Below are positions 33,003 through 42,062 of a stretch of DNA of 64,000 bases, piece by piece. The DNA is from Olivibacter sp. SDN3 (lineage in GTDB: Bacteria; Bacteroidota; Bacteroidia; Sphingobacteriales; Sphingobacteriaceae): positions 1,674,001-1,738,000 of the forward strand of contig NZ_CP060497.1 in assembly GCF_014334135.1 (NCBI RefSeq), in the 5' to 3' direction. A program made the translations under genes and the position numbers. The notes under the pieces were generated by a model. It ran no database searches and had not been told where the DNA came from. It saw only the letters and a program-made list of their open reading frames with translations. How positions within the stretch are numbered: position 1 is the stretch's first letter; each line of letters opens with the position of its first letter.

Positions 33003-35723
33003 ATGAGAAAACAATTGTTTTTTTTGTTGCTTTTGATATCTCCTTCCTGTCTATTGCTGGCTCAGCAAAAAACAGATACTAGCGATGCGCTTAATGGTAT
33101 GTTGGCGAACTTAAAAAAATATCAGCAGCAGTATCCACAAGAAAAGGTTTACTTACACATGGATAAGCCATATTATGTGGCGGGAGAAGATATTTGGTTT
33201 AAGGCCTACGTAACAGTAAGTCAGTTCAACTTTCTTTCTGCTGTCAGTAAAATTATGTATGTGGAGCTCATTAATAATAGTAATGAAATTGTACAGTCGA
33301 GAAGGTTGCCGGTAATTTCCGGGTTAGCTGTAGGTGATTTTAAATTACCTGATACTTTGGCAGAAGGTAGTTATCGTGTGCGTGCTTATACGAACTGGAT
33401 GCGAAATTTTGATGACGACTTTTTTTTCGATAAAACCTTTGTGATCGGTAACAGCATGTCTGACGGTTTGATTACCTCCAGTGAATTTACCTTAAGTAAA
33501 AATGAAAAGGAGCAAGAGATTGTACATAGTATCATCAAGTTAAAAGATCTCAATGGTGAACCGGTAGGTGAAAGGCAGGTAAACTATGAAATAAAATTGG
33601 ACGCTAAAAGTACAGCGAAGGGAAAAGCGAAATTTGATGAAACCGGCACATTGAATTTAGATTTTGCGAGTAAAGATGGTGTCGATGTGCGTAAAGGGTT
33701 TCTTACCTTACACATAGAAAACATGGATAGACCGCCCATCGTTAAGCGCATCCCGATACAAGTAGCGGCAACTGCACATGCTGTACAGTTCTATCCTGAA
33801 AGCGGAGCCCTTTTAAGCAATATTTTTAGTAAAGTAGGGTTTAAAGCAACTCAAGGTGAGGGAAAAGGAGCTAAAGTGACTGGTTATGTGGAAAGCGAAG
33901 GGGAGCGCATCGTAGATTTTTCGAGTGACCACGCGGGGATGGGCAATTTTTCATTAGCAGCAACAGCCGATCGTGAATATATTGCCGTGGTGGAATTTGA
34001 AGACGGTGAGCAGATAAAAACGAACTTACCTGCCCCCTTAAAAGAAGGTTTTGGTTTAGCCGTGAATAATGCGGTTGAAGATGCGGTTTGGATACAGGTT
34101 GCGGCATCTCCATCCATCATCAAAGGCCAGCAAATTTCTGTGATTGCGCAAACTAACGGTCAGGTTTTTTATGCAGCTAAGAGTAAATTAGAAAAAAGCG
34201 ATCTTACGGTTAGCATACCTAGAAAAAGTATTCCTTCGGGTGTTGTGAAAATATCGCTCCTTGATGAGCAAATGGATTTGGTTGCCGATAGGGCGATCTT
34301 TAATATCAATCCGGAGGATATATTGCCTTTGCAGTTAGAAGCTAACAAACAAAGCTATACCCGGCGTGAAAAAGTTGATCTAAAGATTAAGGCTACAGGA
34401 ATTAACGATTCCACACGGGTGGGCACTTTTTCTATTGCCGTAACGAATATGGATAAAGTACCGGATAGCGCAAAAAAAGAGATAAGTATTTTGTCTACAC
34501 TATTACTAAGTACAGATACCAAGGGATATATTGAAAGGCCTGGCTATTATTTTGAAGAGGAAAACGCAGCGATAAAACGGCAAATGGACAACTTAATGTT
34601 AACACAGCTCCCAGATCAATCTTTCTGGCAAAATATAAAGGACGATAACCTGCCGGAACTATCTTATAAGTCGGAAAAAGAGATAAGAATAAGCGGAACG
34701 ATTACCAAATCTAACGGCGATCCGGTTGACAAAGCGAAGGTAACGGTTATTTCGCCACAAAATGCTTCTGTAATGGATACGTTAACAGGCCCTGATGGCC
34801 GGTTCAATTTTGATAAAATTATCTTTTATGATAGCACTAACTTTGTTGTACAGGCTAGGGATGCCAGGGGGCGAAAAAATGTGGAAATTAAATTAGATGA
34901 AGTTCCAAAACAACAAGTGTCGCAGAATAGAAATTCACCTGATGTTACGGTCGACGCTAACCAGTCATTGGGCAGTTATCTGGAAGATACGGATAAATCG
35001 CTTGAAGAATTACAGAAATATGGTTTTTTGGAACGGAGTATTGTGCTGGAAGAGGTGGAGGTGCGCGATAAAAAGGAAAATCCGGCCAAATACTCTGCAA
35101 ACTTAAACGGTCCGGGCAGAGCTGATCAAATTATTAGCGGCGATGAAGTCTTTTTTAACGGCTGCCCTACGTTGGATGTCTGTTTAAATGGGCGTTTAGT
35201 AGGTGTGATCTTTAGAAATGGTATTCCCTATAGCATGCGCTCGCAAAACCAGCCTATGCAAATTATATTGGATGGAATGTATATGGATGCGTCTGCGCTC
35301 AACATCATCAACCCTTTTGATGTGGCCTCAGTAGAAGTGTTACGAACGATTGGAAATACCGCTATATACGGTATGTATGGCAGTGGAGGTGTGTTAATTA
35401 TTACCACGAGAAGAGGAGATCAACCAAGGAATTTCAGTAGGGAACTCTTTACTCCCGGAATTACCACTTTTAGTCCACAAGGCTTTTATGAGATAAGGGA
35501 ATTCTATTCGCCTGATTATAGTACGCCTGAGGCAGAAAACGGGGATATGTCCGACCTTCGTTCTACCATTTATTGGAAACCCGATATCGTGACAAATGAA
35601 AACGGAGAAGCAGCTATATCTTTTTATACGGCCGACGAACCGGGCATGTATCAGATTGTTGTTGAAGGATTAGATACTGAAGGTCACATTGGGAGAGTGA
35701 TTCGTTATATTAGGGTCGAGTAA
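33003..35723 (+). CDS. MG2-type protein with C-terminal TonB plug domain
   Basis: 906 residues. Signal peptide ending at LLAQQ, then a macroglobulin-like MG2 domain (EKVYLHMDKPYYVAGEDIWF, typical of Bacteroidota surface proteins), several beta domains, and a carboxypeptidase-like regulatory insert (RISGTITKSNGDPVDKAKVT, about residues 565-640). A TonB-receptor plug domain follows at about 715-810 (MQIILDGMYMDASALNIINP, SVEVLRTIGNTAIYGMYGSG), then a closing beta domain. There is no 22-strand barrel, so it is not a complete receptor; it may be an accessory export or stalk protein at the outer membrane. Role unknown. Confidence 0.85.
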   Translation: MRKQLFFLLLLISPSCLLLAQQKTDTSDALNGMLANLKKYQQQYPQEKVYLHMDKPYYVAGEDIWFKAYVTVSQFNFLSAVSKIMYVELINNSNEIVQSRRLPVISGLAVGDFKLPDTLAEGSYRVRAYTNWMRNFDDDFFFDKTFVIGNSMSDGLITSSEFTLSKNEKEQEIVHSIIKLKDLNGEPVGERQVNYEIKLDAKSTAKGKAKFDETGTLNLDFASKDGVDVRKGFLTLHIENMDRPPIVKRIPIQVAATAHAVQFYPESGALLSNIFSKVGFKATQGEGKGAKVTGYVESEGERIVDFSSDHAGMGNFSLAATADREYIAVVEFEDGEQIKTNLPAPLKEGFGLAVNNAVEDAVWIQVAASPSIIKGQQISVIAQTNGQVFYAAKSKLEKSDLTVSIPRKSIPSGVVKISLLDEQMDLVADRAIFNINPEDILPLQLEANKQSYTRREKVDLKIKATGINDSTRVGTFSIAVTNMDKVPDSAKKEISILSTLLLSTDTKGYIERPGYYFEEENAAIKRQMDNLMLTQLPDQSFWQNIKDDNLPELSYKSEKEIRISGTITKSNGDPVDKAKVTVISPQNASVMDTLTGPDGRFNFDKIIFYDSTNFVVQARDARGRKNVEIKLDEVPKQQVSQNRNSPDVTVDANQSLGSYLEDTDKSLEELQKYGFLERSIVLEEVEVRDKKENPAKYSANLNGPGRADQIISGDEVFFNGCPTLDVCLNGRLVGVIFRNGIPYSMRSQNQPMQIILDGMYMDASALNIINPFDVASVEVLRTIGNTAIYGMYGSGGVLIITTRRGDQPRNFSRELFTPGITTFSPQGFYEIREFYSPDYSTPEAENGDMSDLRSTIYWKPDIVTNENGEAAISFYTADEPGMYQIVVEGLDTEGHIGRVIRYIRVE

Positions 35724-35805
35724 TGGCGATGTACCGTGAAAAACGGTGGTGCCTATGCCGCTTTGTTAAAGGATTAGTTAGAAAAAATAATATAGAAATT
35801 AATAT

Positions 35806-36570
35806 ATGGAATATTTAAAGCTGGAAGTCAGAGAACGTGTTGCTCATTTGATCATGAACCGAGGGAGTTCGAATGCTATCGACGATGAGATGGTAAAAGA
35901 GTTAAAGGGTACCTTGGAAATTATTCAGAAAGATGATAACATTGGAGGGCTTGTTTTGCATGGGAAAGAAGGTTTTTTTAGTTCCGGACTGGATTTGATT
36001 ACTTTATATAACTACGATCACGATCAGATAAAGGATTTTTGGCACCATTTTCTCGATTTGATTAAGGCTTTCGTTTCTTTTAGTAAGCCCGCCATTGCCG
36101 CTATCGGAGGGCACAGCCCAGCTGGGGGTTGTGTGCTGGCCTTATGTTGTGACTATCGTGTGATGGTGGAGGGGGATTACGTCATTGGTTTGAATGAAGT
36201 GCCCGTTGGAATTATTGTTCCGGATAGTATTTTTGATCTCTATAGCTTTTGGCTGGGAAGAGCAAGGGCATACCGCTTTTTACTAGAAGGGGCTTTATTG
36301 CAACCTCAGCGTGCGTTAAAAGTTGGTTTGGTTGACGAGATGGTACCCGCTAACCAAATACATACAGCAGTGGAAAAGCAAATGAAAAAATATATCCAAC
36401 TTAATTGGGAGACGTGGCAAAAAAGTAAGTTGAATATGCGAAAAGAGCTTATCACGCATTTTGATCAAGATCCTACCGAGGCAATCGACATGGTTTTAAA
36501 ACAATGGTGGGAACCTTCTACGCGATCGATGTTAAAAACCATTATAGAAAATCTTAAAAAGGGAAAATAA
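35806..36570 (+). CDS. Enoyl-CoA hydratase/isomerase family protein
   Basis: 254 residues of the crotonase fold. Oxyanion-hole loops are visible: GLVLHGKEGFFSSGLDL and AIGGHSPAGGCVLALCCDYR. The catalytic-glutamate region is GLNEVPVGIIVPDSI. The exact reaction (hydration, isomerisation or other acyl-CoA chemistry) cannot be told. It is followed after 4 bases by a dienoyl-CoA-reductase-type SDR, so the pair probably serves beta-oxidation of unsaturated fatty acids. Confidence 0.9.
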   Translation: MEYLKLEVRERVAHLIMNRGSSNAIDDEMVKELKGTLEIIQKDDNIGGLVLHGKEGFFSSGLDLITLYNYDHDQIKDFWHHFLDLIKAFVSFSKPAIAAIGGHSPAGGCVLALCCDYRVMVEGDYVIGLNEVPVGIIVPDSIFDLYSFWLGRARAYRFLLEGALLQPQRALKVGLVDEMVPANQIHTAVEKQMKKYIQLNWETWQKSKLNMRKELITHFDQDPTEAIDMVLKQWWEPSTRSMLKTIIENLKKGK

Positions 36571-36574
36571 ATTT

Positions 36575-37453
36575 ATGAATATTAGTAATGGCGCTTTGCG
36601 TGAAAATGCCTTACAAGGGAAGGTTATAGTGGTAACTGGCGGCGGAACGGGGCTCGGAAAAGCGATGAGCACTTATTTTTTGCAGCTTGGGGCACAGGTA
36701 GTTATCGCCAGTAGAAAACAAGATGTTTTAGATCGAACTGCAGAGGAGCTGATGAAAAAAACAGGGCAACAAGTTTTGCCGCTGGCTTGTGATGTGCGAG
36801 ATATACAGGCCATTGAAGATTTGCTGAATAAGTCTGTTAATACCTTTGGTCATGTAGATGGATTGGTAAATAACGCAGCTGGAAATTTTATCTCTCCCAC
36901 TGAAAGACTTTCTGCGAATGCCTTTTCAACGGTTATTGATATCGTATTGAAGGGTACAGTAAACATGAGTTTAACTTTTGGTAAACACTGGATAAGTCAA
37001 CGGCAACCTGCTGCCATTGTAAATATTGTAACCACATACGCTTTTACTGGTTCGGCGTATGTAGCGCCTTCTGCTGCGGCAAAAGGAGGAGTGCTTGCGC
37101 TCACGCGCTCTCTCGCAGTAGAGTGGGGAAAGTACGGTATTCGGAATAACGCTATAGCACCTGGCCCTTTCCCAACAAAGGGGGCCTGGGACCGCTTATT
37201 GCCAGGAGATTTAGCGGAAAAATTTGATTTCAAACAGCGTGTCCCTTTGAAAAGAGTGGGCGAGCATCAGGAGCTTGCTAATCTAGCCGCTTTCCTGATG
37301 TCTGATTATGCTGGATTTATCAATGGAGAAGTCGTAACCATTGATGGCGGAGAATGGTTGCAGGGCGCGGGGCAATTTAGTGCGCTTGAAGCCGTTCCTG
37401 AAAAACTGTGGGACCAATTGGCCGCGCAGATAAAAAAAACAAAGGGAGGCTGA
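36575..37453 (+). CDS. Short-chain dehydrogenase, 2,4-dienoyl-CoA reductase type
   Basis: 292 residues. Nucleotide loop VTGGGTGLGKAM and LVNNAAGNF are classical SDR. The usual YxxxK site is absent; instead Tyr (TTYAFTG), then Ser and Lys (SAAAK), lie 15 and 4 residues apart from the lysine, the spacing known for 2,4-dienoyl-CoA reductases (Tyr199, Ser210, Lys214 in human DECR1). It would reduce dienoyl-CoA with NADPH during degradation of unsaturated fatty acids. Coupled to the enoyl-CoA hydratase gene (4-base gap). Confidence 0.88.
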   Translation: MNISNGALRENALQGKVIVVTGGGTGLGKAMSTYFLQLGAQVVIASRKQDVLDRTAEELMKKTGQQVLPLACDVRDIQAIEDLLNKSVNTFGHVDGLVNNAAGNFISPTERLSANAFSTVIDIVLKGTVNMSLTFGKHWISQRQPAAIVNIVTTYAFTGSAYVAPSAAAKGGVLALTRSLAVEWGKYGIRNNAIAPGPFPTKGAWDRLLPGDLAEKFDFKQRVPLKRVGEHQELANLAAFLMSDYAGFINGEVVTIDGGEWLQGAGQFSALEAVPEKLWDQLAAQIKKTKGG

Positions 37454-37788
37454 GAGATGAAAACCATCCGATTTCCGATTAATATTACAATTAAATAGCA
37501 CCTGCTTATATTTTTTAAGGAGCTTTATGTATTTTTGTTAAAAATATTTAACAAAAATTGGCAATGCCTGTATATAGGTATATATCCGTCAAAAAAGTAA
37601 GTTTAGTTAGGTATACTTGATCCCTCTGTTAAAATAGGTTCTCAACGGCAGAGGAGAGATAGACAAATTGCATTTTATATGCTGTCTGCATTTTTTTGCA
37701 TACAAAATACAATTACTCATGCTAATTGTTATCAACGGTATTCATGAATGCGTGGCATTTTATTTAATTTTGTGATTAAAGGGTGATA
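37454..37788. other. 335-base intergenic region with a perfect 12-bp hairpin
   Basis: Holds the 3' region of the beta-oxidation pair and the clpS promoter. A perfect 12-bp inverted repeat (37531-37542 with 37547-37558, ATTTTTGTTAAA and complement, 4-base loop) may end transcription of the upstream pair. No gene seen. Confidence 0.6.
37765..37772 (+). promoter_or_regulatory. Candidate -7 box (TAATTTTG) for clpS
   Basis: Exact TAnnTTTG match, 16 bases before the clpS ATG. The transcript leader would be about 10 bases and contains the AAAGGG ribosome site. Confidence 0.45.
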
Positions 37789-38073
37789 ATGGCAGATACA
37801 CAGGTACAGGAAGAAACTTTTACACTGGAAGAAATCCTTGCAGCAACAAAGGAATATCATCGGTTGATTTTATGGAACGATGAAGTTAACACCTTTGAAC
37901 ATGTTATCAATTGTTTGATGAAGTATTTGGATTACAGCGAGAGTCAGGCAGAAAAAATAGCATGGAAGGTGCATAACGAAGGTAAATGTGCGGTGTTAGA
38001 AGGTACTTTTACAGAGGTAGATGTGTATCGTAAAATACTTAAAGAGGAGGGGTTGACTGTAAGTATTGAATAG
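37789..38073 (+). CDS. clpS: ATP-dependent Clp protease adaptor ClpS
   Basis: 94 residues from the ATG giving MADTQVQEETF; an in-frame GTG two codons earlier is less likely because AAAGGG is well spaced from the ATG. ClpS delivers N-degron proteins to ClpAP/ClpCP. Seen: LILWNDEVNTFEHVINCLMK (binding-pocket Asn-Asp), the AEKIAWKVHNEGKCAV helix-strand and the ATPase-contacting end. The disordered acidic N-terminus fits the family. Confidence 0.95.
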   Translation: MADTQVQEETFTLEEILAATKEYHRLILWNDEVNTFEHVINCLMKYLDYSESQAEKIAWKVHNEGKCAVLEGTFTEVDVYRKILKEEGLTVSIE

Positions 38074-38102
38074 ATACTATATTCATAATGGAGAATAAAA
38101 CT

Positions 38103-38699
38103 TTATTCCATTGAGTCAAGTAGCTCAGCTAACTCCTTCTGTGTTGTTATCGTTTTATCTTTGGTGTACCAAAGCATTACGCGTTCTATCCACTCTTCTT
38201 TATCTAATCCTTTCGCTTTGAGGTCATTTATATATAATTGTAGCTGCTTAGGCCTGGGACCCCAGTGAACTACTTCTTTTGCTGTTGCTAGATCATAAAT
38301 AATTAACTTTGGAATACTTCTGGTTCCATTGGTTAGGTATTTATCCATAAACAACGGGTTTTCATCTCTAAGTACCAACTGTAGGTCAATGTGGGTAGGG
38401 TTTGCCGTGGCAATATGGTAGATGATCGGTAATATTTGAGCAGCGTCACCACACCACGCTTCCGTAATAACAATAAACAGATATCTCTTTTTTAGTTGAC
38501 TAATGATCGTTTGAAGTTCTTCCTCAAATATGAATGTCTTTACAATCCGCTGCATACGTGTTAAATTCAAAGCAGTGAATTTAACAAGGAAATCGGATTG
38601 ATCGGGTCCAGTTGTTGAATTATTTACTAAAAGTTCTTTGACAAACGATAGATATGCTTCGTAGTCAAATCTTCGCTGAGGTACAGTATTCACGAGCAT
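38103..38699 (-). CDS. Thioredoxin-like protein with CGDA active site
   Basis: 198 residues. Helical N-terminus, then a thioredoxin-fold core: LFIVITEAWCGDAAQILPII, where the second active-site cysteine of CxxC is alanine, and the cis-Pro loop SIPKLIIYD. A single remaining cysteine means no classical dithiol exchange; such proteins may be thiol-binding or redox sensors. It is cytoplasmic (no signal) and convergent with clpS (29-base gap). Confidence 0.85.
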   Translation of the reverse strand: MLVNTVPQRRFDYEAYLSFVKELLVNNSTTGPDQSDFLVKFTALNLTRMQRIVKTFIFEEELQTIISQLKKRYLFIVITEAWCGDAAQILPIIYHIATANPTHIDLQLVLRDENPLFMDKYLTNGTRSIPKLIIYDLATAKEVVHWGPRPKQLQLYINDLKAKGLDKEEWIERVMLWYTKDKTITTQKELAELLDSME

Positions 38700-38787
38700 G
38701 TGGGTAAATATACGGCAATAACTGTAATAATGGTGTTACTGGTTAATCTTATTACATAAAATGAAGTCATACCCTGATTGATTATAT

Positions 38788-38795
38788 TAATTTTG
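38788..38795 (+). promoter_or_regulatory. Candidate -7 box (TAATTTTG) for the outer-membrane receptor gene
   Basis: Exact TAnnTTTG match, 34 bases before the receptor start codon; the -33 element is unclear. Confidence 0.4.
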
Positions 38796-38829
38796 GCCCT
38801 GTCAGAACAACTAAAAACAAGTAAATACA

Positions 38830-41301
38830 ATGAAGGTACTTTTGCTAAGGAATGTAGCGTTATTTTTAATCCTATTTTTAGGAGTGCGTGGGCATGCTCA
38901 AGACCAAACGAGCATAAGTGGGAGAGTAATAGACTCTGTTAATAATCAGCCTATTGATTTTGCGAGCGTCACCTTGCTAAATCAACAAAATAAGCAAGCT
39001 GTGAAAGGTGGTCAAACAGACGAAAAAGGAGAATTTAATTTTACTGGAATAGCGGCAGGTACTTATATTATTCGTGCAAGTTTTGTTGGTTATAATGCTT
39101 ATGAACAGCTTGCCGTCCGCATAAGCTCAGGGCAACAATTATCTCTTGGAAATATTAGACTAAGCCCCTCTTCATCAACCTTGTTGAAAGAGGTCGTAAT
39201 CGACGGTACACCTCCAGCTATGGAGATGGGGATTGATCGTAAGGTGTTTAATGTAGAGCAGAGTATTGTAAGTGAGGGAGGGACCGCAACAGAATTATTA
39301 CAGAATGTACCCTCGCTATCCGTAGATATGGATGGCAATGTTGGTTTAAGAGGGTCTAGTAACGTCACTATTCTGATAGATGGCCGACGGTCTGCCTTAG
39401 CAGGAAGTAATATCAATGACCTATTAGAATCGCTTCCGGCTAATTCGGTTCAACGAGTGGAGGTAATGACTAACCCTTCATCTAAATATGATCCGGAAGG
39501 TCAGGGAGGTATTATCAATATTATTCTTAAAAAGAATGTGCGTACAGGTTTTAACGGCATGGTGCGTGCAGGGGGCGGGTCTTACCATAATTACAACGCC
39601 GGACTTGATCTGAATTATCGTGACACAAAATTTAACTACTTCGCCGGTTACAACTTCAGGAGAAGAAATTCTCCAGGTAACGGGTTTAATGATAACCGAT
39701 ATAACGATGGTTCGCGTGTATTCAACACCAGTGAGAATGCCCGTACCGGTTTAAGTCATATGATACGTTTGGGTGCGGACTATTTCCTGGATGAAAAAAC
39801 AACCATTGGGTTATCTGGTAACATGAATGTAAGGGATAATGTACGTTCGGAAGATTTATTTTATACCTACTATGATACATTGGGCGGTGTTATCGGTACC
39901 AGCCCGCGCTATACTAGGCAGGATGAAGATGATTTTGCCTACGAGCTTAGTTTCGATTTTAAGCGAGAGTTCAGGCGTGAAGGAGAAGAGTTAGTAGCGA
40001 ACTTTTCATATGGGAGAAGTAAGGAGGATGGTATACAAACTTTTGAACAGTCGGCATCGAATGCAGCTATTCCAATTGACAATAACCGAATCAATGATAC
40101 TTATGAGGATGGTAAAAATACCAATATCCAGATCGATTATACTTTGCCCTTTAGTAAGGAACAAAAACTCGAGGCCGGTTATCGAACGACTATTCGTAGG
40201 GGTGAAGAACAACAGCTTTCTGACATGTTTCTGCCCGACAGTGGCCGTTGGGTAAGAGATTATGGAATAACCAATGACTTTAACCTGGAAGATATTGTTC
40301 ACGCCCTATATACGAACTACCAAAATAAATTAACGGACAGATTTGGTTATCAGATTGGGTTGCGGGCGGAGCAGGCATATCTTAATACGGAATACATTTC
40401 ATTCGATCCTGAACTGCCTCCTGATGATCGCATTGCAAGAGGACGCTTGGATTATTTCAGGATTTATCCGAGCATATACCTTACACAGGAACTGACCGAA
40501 GGCCAAAACCTCCAGTTGAGTTATACGCGTAGAGTGAATAGGCCCCGTGGATGGCAGGTAAATCCTTTCATTAATGTTTCTGACCCCATGAACCTTCGCC
40601 AAGGTAATCCTAATCTTATGCCTGAAGATATACATTCTTTTGAATTGGCTTACTCTAAGCAATGGGATAAGGTTAATTTTACCTCCTCGGTTTATCACCG
40701 TAGAACTAACGATGTAATCGAAATGATTGTTGATTCTGCTTCAAGCGAAACAAATGCAACCTTTTCAAGATTCCAGAATATCAGCAGAAATGAAGCAACA
40801 GGAATTGAGCTCATCTCTCAGTTTACACTCAGTCCCCGTTTTGATGTAACAGCAAATTTTAACGGGAACTATTTAGCCTTTAAAGGAAGCGAAGAGTTCG
40901 GAGTTCCTGAGAACAGCGGTATAAATTGGGATGCTAATCTTACCGGAAACGGAAGAATAGCAAAAAATTTGACGGCACAGATGCGGGCAAATTATATGGC
41001 GCCGAGAGTAATGGCGCAAGGACGGTCTATCGATATGTTTATGCTGGATGCGGGGGTTAAAATGGATGTGCTTGATAATAAGGGTAGTATTCTGTTTAAT
41101 GTGCGCGATCTTCTAAACCAGCGTCGATTTGGTGGGGAGCAGTCTACGGCACAATTCGTTCGAGAGTTTCAGAGAAGATGGATGAGAGGTCCGGTGGTGA
41201 TGGTTACCTTCTCTTATCGTTTTGGAAACCGCGATTTAAATCAGAAAGATGACAAAAGAGAAGATACCGATGATTACCAAAATGGGGGAGAAATGCCATA
41301 A
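38830..41301 (+). CDS. Outer-membrane beta-barrel protein, TonB-dependent receptor type
   Basis: 823 residues. Signal peptide ends near RGHA; a carboxypeptidase-like regulatory domain follows (SISGRVIDSVNNQPIDFASV, residues 28-105). A plug domain (LLQNVPSLSVDMDGNVGLRG, ILIDGRRSALAG, NPSSKYDPEGQGGIINIIL) leads into a long barrel ending in a strand with aromatic residues and an acidic tail (KDDKREDTDDYQNGG). It belongs to the group common in Bacteroidota that lacks a SusD partner; none is adjacent, so the substrate is unknown and a siderophore, metal or peptide is possible. It is 41 bases before the next gene. Confidence 0.92.
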   Translation: MKVLLLRNVALFLILFLGVRGHAQDQTSISGRVIDSVNNQPIDFASVTLLNQQNKQAVKGGQTDEKGEFNFTGIAAGTYIIRASFVGYNAYEQLAVRISSGQQLSLGNIRLSPSSSTLLKEVVIDGTPPAMEMGIDRKVFNVEQSIVSEGGTATELLQNVPSLSVDMDGNVGLRGSSNVTILIDGRRSALAGSNINDLLESLPANSVQRVEVMTNPSSKYDPEGQGGIINIILKKNVRTGFNGMVRAGGGSYHNYNAGLDLNYRDTKFNYFAGYNFRRRNSPGNGFNDNRYNDGSRVFNTSENARTGLSHMIRLGADYFLDEKTTIGLSGNMNVRDNVRSEDLFYTYYDTLGGVIGTSPRYTRQDEDDFAYELSFDFKREFRREGEELVANFSYGRSKEDGIQTFEQSASNAAIPIDNNRINDTYEDGKNTNIQIDYTLPFSKEQKLEAGYRTTIRRGEEQQLSDMFLPDSGRWVRDYGITNDFNLEDIVHALYTNYQNKLTDRFGYQIGLRAEQAYLNTEYISFDPELPPDDRIARGRLDYFRIYPSIYLTQELTEGQNLQLSYTRRVNRPRGWQVNPFINVSDPMNLRQGNPNLMPEDIHSFELAYSKQWDKVNFTSSVYHRRTNDVIEMIVDSASSETNATFSRFQNISRNEATGIELISQFTLSPRFDVTANFNGNYLAFKGSEEFGVPENSGINWDANLTGNGRIAKNLTAQMRANYMAPRVMAQGRSIDMFMLDAGVKMDVLDNKGSILFNVRDLLNQRRFGGEQSTAQFVREFQRRWMRGPVVMVTFSYRFGNRDLNQKDDKREDTDDYQNGGEMP

Positions 41302-41342
41302 AAAGATTGTATTTTTGTAGGCAACGACAAAAACTAAACAAT

Positions 41343-41795
41343 ATGTACACAGGACTTAAACATCTGCATTCGGGGCTACGTTATGTGGTACTCATATTAT
41401 TGATATTGGCAATTGTGACGGCTATAGGCGGGCTTCTAGGGAAAAAAAGCTATACCGAAGGTAATAGAAAACTCAATTTATTTACCTTAATAGCTACACA
41501 TGTACAACTGCTTGTTGGTCTCTTTTTATATGCTCTGAGTACCATGGTTACTTTCAATGATATGGGTACGGTTATGAGAACAGCTAACTTACGGTACTGG
41601 ACGGTAGAACATATCAGTATGATGGTGGTTGCAGTGATTTTAATTACCATAGGACATGCTAAATCGAAGAAAGGGACTACTGCTGTTGCTAAACACAAAT
41701 CTATAGCAATATTTTACACCATTGCTTTTGTAATTATTATGGCTGCAATTTTAATGGCTGTAAATAAAGGGTTTATAACATTTTGGGGTTTTTAA
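41343..41795 (+). CDS. Four-helix membrane protein (cytochrome b561-like length)
   Basis: 150 residues from the ATG giving MYTGLKHLHSGL; a longer frame upstream has no support. Four hydrophobic helices (about residues 11-30, 45-66, 79-99 and 118-140) and several histidines near the membrane (HLHSGLRY, ATHVQLL, VEHISMM) could bind haem as in small cytochrome-b proteins. A haem role is inference. It follows the receptor gene closely (41 bases) and may share its transcript. Confidence 0.7.
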   Translation: MYTGLKHLHSGLRYVVLILLILAIVTAIGGLLGKKSYTEGNRKLNLFTLIATHVQLLVGLFLYALSTMVTFNDMGTVMRTANLRYWTVEHISMMVVAVILITIGHAKSKKGTTAVAKHKSIAIFYTIAFVIIMAAILMAVNKGFITFWGF

Positions 41796-41859
41796 GTGAG
41801 AAGGTACAGCCAACAAAAAGTGATGGCAATCAAAAAAGTCATAAAAAATTTACACAAAG

Positions 41860-41890
41860 TTTGAAATGTTGAAATTTTATATTAGGTTTG
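41860..41890 (+). promoter_or_regulatory. Promoter of the trp leader and trpEGC operon
   Basis: TTTG at 41860-41863 and TAGGTTTG at 41883-41890 are spaced by 19 bases, an exact match to the Bacteroidota TTTG-N19-TAnnTTTG promoter. The predicted transcript start (about 41895-41898) falls at or just before the leader-peptide ATG at 41898. Confidence 0.8.
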
Positions 41891-41897
41891 CTTCATC

Positions 41898-41969
41898 ATG
41901 ACAGTCGAAACTAAAGATATACGTAACTGGTGGTGGCATGCAAAACGCAGCGCCGGGAGCATATATTAA
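41898..41969 (+). CDS. trpL: trp operon leader peptide (three tandem Trp codons)
   Basis: 23-codon frame: ATG, nine codons, then TGG TGG TGG at 41928-41936, ending with TAA at 41967-41969. Three adjacent Trp codons in so short a frame directly in front of trpE have no plausible meaning other than Trp-dependent ribosome stalling. By analogy with E. coli trpL, low charged tRNA-Trp stalls the ribosome on these codons and leaves the antiterminator segment free. There is little or no 5' leader, so translation may start on a near-leaderless mRNA. Confidence 0.88.
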   Translation: MTVETKDIRNWWWHAKRSAGSIY

Positions 41970-42030
41970 TGGCATAGATTGATCAACCATAGCCTAAAAG
42001 AACCCGACGCGTAATTCGTCGGGTTTTTTT
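41950..42030 (+). terminator. trp attenuator: antiterminator segment and intrinsic terminator
   Basis: The terminator stem is AACCCGACG (42001-42009) with CGTCGGGTT (42017-42025) and a T run to 42030. GCGCCGGG at 41950-41957, inside the leader frame 14 bases after the Trp codons, is complementary to CCCGACGC (42003-42010) with one C-A mismatch in eight. It is the competing segment: when it is free, the terminator arm is sequestered. A ribosome reaching the leader stop covers it, so the terminator forms. trpE begins 33 bases downstream. Confidence 0.85.
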
Positions 42031-42062
42031 GTGTGTATTGAATCGGATAAAATAAAATATAA

